NCBI GenBank assembly: GCA_027625915.1
Contig: JANTQA010000030.1
Location: 1,550,001-1,614,000 of the forward strand
Length of the DNA: 64,000 nucleotides
Reading direction: 5' to 3'
DNA from: Anaeramoeba flamelloides
Lineage: Eukaryota > Metamonada > Anaeramoebidae
In this document: positions 34,940 through 45,600 of the stretch, piece after piece
Layout of the letters: every line of letters starts with the position of its first letter
How positions within the stretch are numbered: position 1 is the first letter of the stretch
Program-made: the position numbers and the translations under genes
Notes under the pieces: generated by a model
Seen by the model: only the letters and a program-made list of their open reading frames with translations
Told to the model about the DNA's origin: nothing
Database searches by the model: none

Positions 34940-37900
34940 ATGACCAATTTTCAATTTACAGTTGGAAGTTTTACTAAAAAAGAATTTGGACAAATTCTTG
35001 ACAATTCCCAAATCTTTTTACCAAATGAAAAAAAGAAAAAGAAGACATTGATGGAAGGATTAAAAAAATTCCATTTCTCAAAGGTCCCCGTCCTTATTCA
35101 GTACAGAGGACTAATTAATGGGGGCAACACATGCTTTGCAAATAGCGCACTTCAAACACTTATCTCTTGTCCACAATTTTTGGATTTACTATTTTCGCTG
35201 AAGGATTGCGTTTTGGATGGGATGTCTGGAAAGACACCAACCCTCTGCTCGTTAATTCGGTTAATCAGGGATTACAAGTGCATCCGTGATGTCAAAAAGG
35301 TTCAAAAAACAAAAATTAAAAGCGAGCTGAACCACAACGATAATCCGATCTTGCCCAAAGAGGTTTTAAAAAACAGTGGTCCCTTTGCACCTGATTTGGG
35401 CGGGTGGGGGAAGTCTGTCCAAGAAGACGCATACGAGTATTTAGGGTATATGCTAGGCAAGGTCCATGACGAGCTAATACAGGCTATTGGTGACTTGAGA
35501 TCAAAGGAGCAATTGGAAATCGAAAGTAGCCGCGATTGGAAAGAAATGAACAAAAAAGGCAAAGTTTCCAAAATTCGACACACACAAATCGAAACGTCCT
35601 TCATCTCCAAAATATTTGGGGGCATTTTTAAATCAGAAACAACCAAAATTATCAATTCCCAAAGAGGGCGACCGGAAATCAAGCTTGAGCCCTTTTTTTC
35701 GATGTCCTTACAAATTCGGGACAAGAACATCAAAACCCTCGAGGACGCACTAATTGCATTTTGCTCAAAGGAAAAAATCCATTTCCAATCGGAGGATAAG
35801 GAGGAAGAAATAGAGTACATTAAAAGTATCGCGATCGAAAGGCTACCAAACATTTTGGTACTTGGCTTAAAAAGATTTACATACGACGAATATGAGGGAT
35901 CGATCAAGATCCATAAGAAAATCAAATTCCCCAACATTTTAGAGATACCAGATAAAGTAATCGCAACTAAATCAAAGTATAATAAAAGAAAAAAATACCG
36001 TTTAATTTCCATTATTACACATGTTGGAAAATCTCCAAATGGCGGACATTATTACTGTTTTGTTCGAAGGCCAAATGGTGTTTTTACTCGTAAGAATTCT
36101 TTTTAATTTATTTTGTAGCTTTTCTTTTGCACAGCTTTCTTCTTGAATTTTTTTTAATTGTTTTGAACACTTACATCACTCAGCACAATAACCTTTCATG
36201 GGGTTTTATTCAGAAAATGTTTTGAATTTTGTTTCTTCAAAAACTGAAGAATTCCTTCTTTTTCATACGCAAACTTCTTATTTCAAAATTTGTTGATTTT
36301 TCGTTTTTTTTTTTTTTTAATTAAATTTCACTTTTTGGGTTGATCAATCGAATTCCAACAAAAAGGATTTTTGAACCATTAAGTCTTGAATCAAATAACA
36401 CAAATAAGGGAAACATAATTTTGTTTTTACACAAAATTCCAAATGTAAATTGAAGAAACACCCAAGAGATTAATTTGAATCTACCTCAAAATTTTAGAAC
36501 ATCCAAAATCACAACCACGATACTTTTGGTTAATTGAATTTAATTTGATAATTGATTATGAATGTTCACTTGAAGGTGATCGTTATTTAATTGTTGTAAT
36601 TTCTTTTTGTTTTTTTGATCTGATTTGCTTTACTGGTATTTGAATTCTAAATGGGAAAAAATTTTCACTTCATTTTCAATTACCCTTTTCAAATAGATCC
36701 CAAATTACAACACACTTCTGAGAAAACTCTTTTTATTAAAGAGACAAATATGGAAAATGATGTGAAAATTTTGGTCCCATTTAGAATTCAAATACCAGTA
36801 AACCTTTGATCATTTTTAGCATTTGCTTTTTCGTTTTTATTTTCAAGTTACTCCATATGTTCGTGTTTCGGGGTCTTCAGTTTTAGCAAGTAACCACTTG
36901 ATCTTTTCCCTTTGTAACTCTTCTTCCCAATATAAAGAAGATTCATCCAGGAGAAAAATGGAAAAAAATAAAAAATATAGTTTTTATAAGTTGATATAAC
37001 ATTATTTTTTTATGAAAATGACCGTTTTCGCGTAAAGATGCCGAGTTCAAATTTGGTATTTTTAAATGTTTACTACCAGTTTTAACCAATCTTCTTCTGA
37101 TTAGAGGAATTTTGAAAAATAAAAAAATTGGACAAAAATAAAAAGTAAATTCTAAAAAAAATTGTAAAATTTTAATTTTATTTTTTAAAGGTGTAATTAG
37201 TCCATTCGCCAAAATTTGATTTTTCCCGATGATAAATATTGGATTTGATGTATTTTTCTCACACCTTTTAAAGGTAAAATATTAGAATATTGAGGCGATG
37301 TTGTTACATTTAATAATATTCCATTTGTTTGTGATAAATTTTCAACAAGGTTTGAATAATCATCACATGTCACGGGAATTATATTAATATTTTTCAATTT
37401 GTTTTCAGTTTGTTTTACTAAGCCCAAATGGCTATCACAAATATTAGCACCGTGGTGTGCTACAAAAAAATTATGAATTATTTGAATTTGTAGCTTTTCA
37501 GCTATTTCTGAAAAAAAAAATAAAGTTTTTTTATTTTTAAAATGATTCCCGTTATCTGAGAAAAAAGTTATTTCATTTAAATTGGAGAATTGTCCATTAT
37601 CTAATAAATGTTCAAAGGATTTTTTCACATAATGGAAATCCTGAGAAATATTTTTAGAAATAAAATCAAAATATTCCTTTTTAACTTGATTGGCATTTCT
37701 GGTGATTTTCACAATTAAAAGGTCGCATATTTTATTTATTTTATTTTCATACTTTATTTTGCAATTGGCGGGATAAAAACTCCCAAAATCGAAAACAAAA
37801 ATACCTTCATTCTCTTTGGGATTTTTTAGTTTATTGAGATAAATTTCTCTTTGATGATTTACAAATTCTTTATGACCTTCAGTTGATTGTTCACAGTGTT

Positions 37901-39413
37901 TACAATAACTTGTATCAGTGCATCTAAAATATTTAATTTTTCGAATTCTTTTTGGTTTATATTTTCTCAAAGTGGTTTTTGAAATCTGTTTATTCTCAAT
38001 TTTTGAAAATTTTAATTGTATTGTTTTGATAATTTCTGAATCTGTTTTTCTTTGGGGGTGGCGTAAAACTTTTTTTTTTTTTTTGCAAAATTTCCAATTT
38101 GAAATAATTTCTTCATCGGATAATACTTCATTTCTTTCATCAGAATCCGGTGGAGTTTCTTCTAACCAATATTTTCTAATAATTTCGATTTCACTTTTCT
38201 TAATTTTTTTTTTTTTTTGAAATGATTGAATACTTTATGTTTTCCAAAATATTTAGCTCATTTAATTCTATTTTGATTCTATCAAGGGTTCTTTGAGAAA
38301 TTCCCAATAACGAAATGAAGAGATTATCATTTTTAGTAATTAATTTTTTATAAATTAAACCTAATAATGGTCTTCTAATTGGACTATTTTTAGGTAATTC
38401 GTTCAAAACCTTTCTAAATGATACAATAATTTCATGACAATATTCAAACATTTCTACTTCTTTTCGGTAAATTTGATTTTCTTGAACTTTTTTTTTGACA
38501 AAACTTATTATTTCTGTTTTCTCCTTTTTTAATTTTGATTTATTTCAAATATTATGAATTGACCTAATTGGTTTCTTTACTTGTGAAATATTGATCCTCG
38601 GTCTTCCTCTTGTCTCTTGTTTGGATTTAACTATGGTTTTAACAATTATTTTAGATTTTTTATACTATTTTTTAGGAAAAAAAAAACAGATAATAATAAT
38701 TTTTGATGTCGTGGATAGAACCAAAAATTTTTAATTAGAAACGAGTTTAATTAGGTTTATTTAACATTCTAGATAAATATAAAAAATGTATTATTGTGTT
38801 CTCTTACTTTTTTTATATTTCTTAAATTGCATTTGTTACAAATTTTTTTAGAATTGGAATATTTATTATGTAGTTGGATATTTATCTCATCAGGTCGATT
38901 TCTTAAACCTCTTTTTTGGTATTTACCACAACTGCAACAATAGCATAATATATTTTTTTCCTTTTTCGAAATAATCGACATAAAAATAATAGTTAAATAA
39001 AAATTGGAAAAAAAATGAGTTTTGAAAGAGATAATTTTGTCTCTATATCTTGAATACATATGAAAAACCAAATTCTATTATTTATGATATTTTTCACCTC
39101 ATTATGACATTTTTTAACTCCGCCATCTTTACGCGAAAACTGTCAATTCTTTATTCAAACTCAAAGATATTAAAGTTAATTTTTTTTTCTTTATTTTTTC
39201 AATTTAATTTCTCAATTAACAAAATCTTTTTTTAATTTAATTAATTTATTCTTATTTATTAATTTTTTTTTTTTTTTTTTTCTAATTTATTTGTTTTTAT
39301 TTATTTATTTATTTATTTTAACAATAGATTTAAACGATAAGGAAATTTCAAATTGTATGTCGTCAACTGTTTTAATAACACAAGCATATCTTTTATTTTA
39401 TCAAAAAATTTAA
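34940..39413 (+). CDS. Ubiquitin-specific protease (USP, peptidase C19)
   Basis: Cysteine protease that removes ubiquitin from substrates. Exon 1 is 34940-36089 and exon 2 is 39328-39413; the intron of 3238 nt is phase 1 (GTAAGA to AATAG). The protein is 411 aa. The Cys box GLINGGNTCFANSALQTL places the nucleophile at C65. The QEDAYEYLGYML block follows, then GLKRF, and the His box GGHYYCF with H370. Exon 1 alone lacks the end of the fold; exon 2 supplies LNDKEIS (candidate third catalytic residue N386 or D387) and the hallmark C-terminal AYLLFYQKI. The order resembles USP10/USP36-type enzymes, but subfamily is not settled. Exon 1 is visibly less AT-rich than its surroundings. The intron contains a 167 bp MITE and a complete antisense DNA transposon. 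TAA stop. Confidence 0.88.
36632..36798. mobile_element. 167 bp foldback MITE in the USP intron
   Basis: Arms of about 45 nt are almost perfect complements, starting ACTGGTATTTGAATTCTAAA. The outer bases TTTACTGG/CCAGTAAA put TA at both ends. Well preserved, so relatively recent. Confidence 0.88.
36850..36947 (-). other. Short open segment, possible exon
   Basis: A locally GC-richer stretch. On the minus strand it reads LYWEEELQREKIKWLLAKTE ending at a stop, or in another frame a 32-codon ORF from an ATG at about 36942 (MNLLYIGKKSYKG..) with a GTAACT donor. The plus strand is also open. No family recognised; it lies just outside the transposon, within the USP intron. Confidence 0.2.
37019..39145 (-). 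mobile_element. 2.1 kb TIR DNA transposon in the USP intron
   Basis: Terminal inverted repeats 37019-37047 and 39116-39145 share GTTTTCGCGTAAAGATG and begin TGACC/TGACA. The transposase gene fills the interior on the minus strand. No convincing target duplication: the left flank ends ATGAAAA and the right begins ATTCTTT. It sits wholly inside the USP intron, antisense to the host gene. Confidence 0.88.
37197..38981 (-). pseudogene. DDE-type transposase, lightly damaged
   Basis: Exon 1 (38808-38981) encodes a Cys-rich N-terminus (CYCCSCGKYQKRG..CNKCNLRN), probably zinc-binding. A 143 nt intron (GTAAGA to AATAG, phase 0) leads to exon 2 from 38664. Exon 2 contains an AT-hook-like RGRPRI, a HTH-like stretch (LLGISQRTLDRIKIELNE), and a second Cys motif (CTDTSYCKHC). 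A catalytic core follows, with FVFDFGSFYPANC, FFSDNGNHFKN and HHGANICDSHLG, which look like three acidic blocks of an RNase H-fold transposase. It ends WRMD-TAA. Damage: one in-frame TGA near 38546 and frame slips at two A runs (near 38210 and 38075). I cannot name the superfamily; the SDNG..HFKN and HHG..CD pattern is reminiscent of other eukaryotic transposase-like proteins. Confidence 0.75.
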
Positions 39414-40065
39414 ATCTTGACAATAAAAAAAAAAAAAATTTATCAACAAATACGTAAATATATATAATTAACCTAATAAATAAATTTCGAATTGAGAAAA
39501 CATTAAATAATTTGTTTTTTTTTTTTTTTTTATGTATTTAACTTTCAAAATTGATTTTCCGAAGAAAAATTAATTTCAATAAAAAAATTATGTTGCGATA
39601 TCTAATTAATTTGAACTTCGGCTGTTTGTAATTATGCATATAAAACTTTTTTGCAGAAAAATTGAAGTTCAAAAATTTGATGATTCTTTTTTTTTTTATG
39701 AAAAAAAATCTTTCTAGTGAGTGAGTGATAAAAAATCTTTTTTTATTAAGTTCTCATTTTTTAAAAAAAACTGTTTTTGAAAATAAAAAAAAACAAAAAC
39801 AAAATAACGGGTATAAAAATAATAATTAATAGGTTTAGACTGAAGTTAAAAATGGGTTTTAGGTTCACCATGATCAATTTATCTTATTTTTTGTATTTTA
39901 ATTTTCAATTAGATTATAACTTTTTAAATGGCTTATAGAGTCTCTAATTGATAATAATAATGAAGAAGAAAATTGGATAAAACACTTACCTAGAGCCTAA
40001 AAAAAAAATTAAAAATATTATAAACTATATTTCAAAAATTGGTCAAATTGTGTTTTTTTGTATTT
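39414..40065. other. Non-coding interval after the USP gene
   Basis: AT-rich with several A/T homopolymers, presumably the USP 3' UTR at its start. No exon or inverted repeat recognised. Confidence 0.45.
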
Positions 40066-40462
40066 TTTAATGAGTTTATTGGTATCTGATATTCAAAAAT
40101 CCCTTTTTTTCTGGAAGGGGAAGGTATACGAGTATTGTTTGGATGGTTTTTAAGAGTTTTGAGAGTAAAAATAAAAAATATTATTTTCTGATTAGTAAAC
40201 AATTTCTTAAACTGTTGAAAATCCAAAATTATTAAAGTTATCAAAATTAAATATTTTCAAAAATTTATTACAAAATACAATTTTAACAACCAATATTTTG
40301 TATAATTTTTTACACCTTAGCATAGGCTAGATTCCTCTCTTTATTGTTGTTTTTTGTATGCCGAGTCAAATCTCTAAATATACCATCCAAAAAATACTCA
40401 TATACCTTCCCCTTACAGAAAAAAAGGGCTTTTTGAATATCAGATACCAATAAAACACTATA
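40066..40462. mobile_element. Foldback MITE with arms of about 90 nt
   Basis: Left arm 40066-40160 and right arm 40370-40462 are near-complements (shared TTATTGGTATCTGATATTCA, AAGGGGAAGGTATA and TTTGGATGG) around a spacer of about 210 nt. No coding frame. Confidence 0.85.
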
Positions 40463-40639
40463 GAATTATCAATTATTGAAAAATAGAAAAACTAAAAAAA
40501 GTCATTATTCGATTTTTTTAATTTTAATATTTAACCCAATATTTATCAAGATAAAAAACCTCAAAAAAATAATTAATTTTGTTTAGTTTTGCTAAAGCAA
40601 GTTATATTTACAATAAATTTTCATATGGTGAATTGTTTG

Positions 40640-42230
40640 TTAAAATAATCTCTTAAAGATAGATTAAAAGATATATTATTTAGATCTATTATATTAAGTC
40701 AATTAACATAGGGATTAAAAATTCATAATTATAAAATAAAAAAGATAAATTATTTAAATTCTTATATTATTTGAATATGCAAAATCAATAGAAACATGCC
40801 AATTTTTAGTTTAAAACATAATTTAAAATTGAAAATATGACAATTTCAGTAAATAAAAAAAATTTAAATTAAAAAATAAATTAGGAAATTTATCCCTTAT
40901 TTAGAGAATTAATAAATTTTAACTCTAAAATAAATAATAAAATCAACTGGCATTCATAATATTTGATTGAATTAAAAAGAGAAATTTAAAAATATAAATA
41001 TAATGAGTTGTTGAATTCCAAAAGTTGGAAGTGTATTTTGGTTTTCTAAAATTTTAAAAAATTTAGTTGAATCAAATATTTTACTTTATTATTTTAAATT
41101 CTAAAAAGCCGGCGTTAGCTTTTCTTGAGTTTTCTGTTTATTAGGAAAATCGTGGGATTTTTATATTAAAACAGAAAACTCCAAGAAAAGTGCCGTTAGG
41201 TTTTTTTTTTACTTTTTGGAATAAACTGAAAATTTAAGAAATTTTCTGTTTATTACAAAAAATAAAAAAAATCTAGGCACTCTACAACACTTTTCATTAG
41301 GTTTTTTTTTAATTTCCAAAAATAAAAAACCACATTTAGCTTTTCCAGAATTAAAAATAATAACTTAAAATCATTGATTTTACTCGATATTTTTAAATTG
41401 TGGAAAGTTCTTTCGAGTTTTCTTAATTTTTCTGTTTTTTTGAAAATCAATAGATTTTCTTTAGGTTTTTTTTACTTTAGAAATAAAAAAAACCTAGAAT
41501 ACTTCAAAAATAAAATAGTAAACCTCAAAAAAACCTAGTTATAATCACTAATAAACTGGAAAACTCAAGAAAATCTAATCATTTGACGGCACGAGACTGC
41601 ACTTTTCGTTCGTTTTTACAAAATTTAAAAGAATTGAGTAAAATCTTTTTTACTCAATTCTTTTGAATTTTGAAAAACTACCATTTATATTTTTTTTAAA
41701 TTTAGAAATTAAAAGTGAAATTTTTAAAGTTTTTTAATAATATCAAAATTAAAAAAAGTTAGGCACTCAATAGCACTTGAAAAGATTCCCCAAAATTATT
41801 TTATAATAATTAAAAAAAAAAATTATTTATTTAAAACACAAAAATATTTCAGTTATCCATCAAGTTCAACAATTCGAAAATTCAGAACATTTACTAACAG
41901 ATGAAATAAGATTATTATATAATCAATAAAAAATCAAATCAATTTTAGAGGTTATGTATACAATATGAACAAAAGAAATTAAAGATAATATTGATCACTT
42001 TTTATGGGAATGTTGTTCCGATTAAACATATAGATTCATATTTCATAATAAATTAAAAGAAATAAATCTTAATGAATTAATTTTAAAACAAGACAGTTTG
42101 AAATTATTATCATTGATTATTAATCGTGAAATCTATCATTTTTTTCTTAAATTTATGAAAGAAAAATCAAGATCAAGGGCAACTTGAGTGTAATTTAACC
42201 TTCTTGAATAATAAAAAAAAACAAAATATA
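40640..42230 (+). mobile_element. LINE fragment (copy B) carrying a palindrome array
   Basis: Closely parallels copy A: RT-end region (ILSQLT-GLKIHNYKIKKIN), then after a 0.74 kb palindrome array the tail KEIKDNIDHFLWEC and NKLKEINLNELILKQDSLKL. It ends with a poly-A-like tail near 42225. Several stops. Unlike copy A, the palindrome insertion point holds many modules. Confidence 0.78.
41040..41790. repeat. Complex palindrome array inside LINE copy B
   Basis: At least five palindromic modules of the three types described for 43628-44186, some nested in one another's loops (e.g. about 41110-41200, 41205-41275, 41625-41695), with linkers such as TTTGACGGCACGAGACTGCA. It occupies the same point of the LINE as the single module in copy A. 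Confidence 0.7.
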
Positions 42231-42647
42231 ATTTTTTAACAAATAATCTTTAATTAGAGACAAATATCAGTAAGACTTTTTTCAATTTTGTGGTCTGAAT
42301 ATTGATAATTCAACCTTTAAATTTCTCTTGATGGGAAAAGTTTTTCTAAAATTGTTATTTTTTTTATAAAATATAAGGATTATTTATCAATGATCAGATT
42401 GACAAATATCACAATTTCATTAATCGGATTTTTGGAGACATTTCAACCATACAAATACCAACCCGATTTACTCTCAATAACCACAAAGTAAATTTTAGAA
42501 TTATCACTGGTAGACGCTACTGCCTTAAATAATATAATAAATCCAAATATTAAAACAAAATCAAATTATTTTTCGATTGAAAAGTTTTATTTTTTTAATC
42601 CTTTTCCTTTTTTAAATTAACTAGTTAATTTTCTTTTTTTAATTTTA

Positions 42648-45600
42648 ATGAGTGGATCTGAGAAGGAAAAAGAATACAAGAGCGACGAAGAAATCGAATA
42701 TGAAAGTGAAACTGATTCTGAAAGTGAAGAAGAAGATGAACCACAATTTTCATATCGAAGGCTCAAAAAAGATCTTGCAGATACACTTTCTGATCATAAC
42801 GCATCATGCTTTCACATTACCCCAAAATTCCTGATCCTAGGTACCCACCAAGGCTCCATTTATCTTTTTGATCATAATGGCCATAAAACAACTGAATATA
42901 AAGCACATGAAACAGGTATTAATGAAATTTCTATTGACGCAGCAAACGAAGTGGTAGCAACATGCTCAAACGATGGTAAGTAATTCTAATTTTTCCATTA
43001 ATTGATTTTTTCTTTATTTTTTTTTTTTTTTCATCTTTCTCTTTTCTGCTCTTTTGAAAAATCAAACAAAAAGAAAAGTAAACAAAAAGCTTAAATAAAA
43101 AAAAAAAAGAAAAAATTTTTAAAAAGCACAAGATTGAAAACACGATCTTCCTGATTGTTGTTTGAAGGGGAATTTCATTCAAGTAGACAACAATTAGTTC
43201 TTATTTCGAACTTTTCTTCCCCAAATAAAAAACAAAATGAATTATTTTGCAAGTAAAGTTCTCCAAACACTAGTATGAAAAAATAAAATTGAAAAAAAAA
43301 AAAGTTAGACAAAACTACAATTTCAATTATCATTTCGTCCTTGTTAATTGAGTTTATTCATAATATAATCAACATTCCAGTTCTTCAAAATCTTGAGGTT
43401 ATTGTATTTATTATTGTTAATATAATTACGATTTTTAAAAGTTTCTAGTCTAGAAAAAAAGGTCTATTTTGGGGTAAAAATTTTTAAATGGATGTGACAA
43501 TGAATTTTCTTTAAATTCAACTTTAGGATATTTTTTTGAAAAGAGAATAACTAATAGTTTTGAAAACACTCTACTCTTCTAAAAAAACTCAAACACAAAA
43601 AAAAAATAACTGATGATAAATATTGAGAGTGTCCGTCAAGTGCCATCAAGTGCCTAGCTTTTTTTTACTTTATGAAATAAACCGAAAATTTATTAAAATT
43701 TTCTGTTTATTTCAAAAATTAAAGAAAAGCTAACGAAAAGTGTCCTAGGTTTTTTTTACTTTTTGAAATAAACCGAAAATTTATTAAATTTTTCTGTTTA
43801 TTTCAAAAATTAAAAAAAACCTAACGGAAGTGTCCGTCAAGTGCCTAGCTTTTCTTGAGGTTTTCTGTTTTATTAGAAAAATCTATTGATTTTTCTAATA
43901 AACAGAAAACTCAAGAAAAGCTAACGGCGGTTTTCCAAAATTCAAAAGAATTGAGTAAAATCCTTGATTTTTCTCTATTCTTTTAAATTCTGGAAAACCT
44001 AACGTTAAGTGTCCTAGGTTTTTTTTTACTTTTTGAAATAAACCGAAAATTTAAGAAATTTTCTGTTCATTTCAAAAATTAAAAAAAACCTAACGTTAAG
44101 TGTCCTAGGTTTTTTTTACTTTTTGAAATGAACAGAAAATTTCTTAAATTTTCTGTTTATTTCAAAAATTAAAAAAAACCTAACGGAAAATCAAAGAAAA
44201 AATATTTTTTCCAATTTAAAACAACAAATAATTCTTTAATAGTCCAAATGATTGGTCCCCTATTTGAAATATATTCATCAGATTTAAAATACTTTTAAAG
44301 TATAAGAAAATGACCTCTTATCTAGAAGCAAAAAAAGATTTCAAATTTTTTCCTATTAAATTGAAAAAAAATATTAATAGAATCTGGAAAAAAGGATTTT
44401 TCAACTTAAATTGTAAAATATCTTTAAAAATATTTTTTGATCAAAGATCTTTTATTAGCCAATAGTGTTAATTCTAATTAAAGTTATTAAAAAGGGTAGA
44501 ATTAGCAAATATTTAATTTTTTTTTTGGAAAAATTTTTTCATGATCGTGAAATGTTTTTGAAAAAGTATCAAAAATATAAAACAAAGAACTAATAACCAA
44601 ACAATCTCGATCGTCATTACGAAACAATTAACGAGGATTAAAATTGGCACTCAATTGATCCATTTTTGATTTTGAGTGTTTGAAAAAGGATTTATTATTT
44701 ATTTTCCAAAAATTCGAAGAGCAAGACTAAAAAAGGAAATTCGCCAATTATAACGACACCCTTGGAAAAAACAGCCAGAATTGGAACAGCTTAAAAATGA
44801 AATTTTTTTTCTCCAAATCTTTAAAATGTAGGTTTTTTAAAAAATTACAAACTTTTGCCATACTTCCTACTCCCTTTACAAAATTGTGAATTGGAAAGAA
44901 AAAAACTTCTTGATTAAAACAGATATTTTGTTGATGAATTTTTTCTCTACAAAATGAAAAAAAACAATTTCCAACTAAAAATAGAGTTATATAAAAAATT
45001 GATGAATCTAAAGTTTTCAAAAATATCTTTATAAAACAGTTGATAAATTTTGATAGAACTATTTTTGGTCCTTAAGCTAAAAACTCTTTTAGTCTTCACT
45101 TTTTTCAAAATGCTCTATGAATATTTAATATGAATTTTAATGAAAATATAGCCATTTTAAAAAAGTGAGGGGCTTTTTAAAAACTTTTATCCAAGTTTTG
45201 TATTTTCGAAAAGTGAAGACTTTTTCAGAATTAAAACTTTTTTGAAGTTTTCAATTATAATAAAGTGAAGAATCAATCTTAATATGTGGAGGTTTGAGTG
45301 GGAAGAAAATCACTTTTTTTTAAAAAAAAATCCTTACTTTATTATAATAGAAAAGTTTAAAAAAGTTATAATTCTTACAATCTCAAAAAAACAAAAAAGT
45401 ACTAACTTTTTTATATTTCTTAAATGCTTTATTTTTATTGGTAAAAACTTTAATCTTTTATTTTTGAGAATTTTTGATAACCGAAGAATAAAATTCTAAT
45501 CCCCATTTTTTCTTCAAAATTCTTTCTCCAATGAATTAATCATCAAGACAACTAAAAAAAAACACAGCAAATAACTGGCCAACTAACCAACTAACAAACA

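Noticed and set aside
35302-36012. Long open frame antisense to the USP exon (236 codons)
   Set aside because: It is the mirror of a well-supported USP coding exon; its hydrophobic Ser/Leu/Ile composition follows from the sense codons and it matches no family.
43628-44186. Reading the palindrome array as a CRISPR array
   Set aside because: Units are palindromic with three alternating stem types and constant linkers, without unique spacers, inside a eukaryotic intron.
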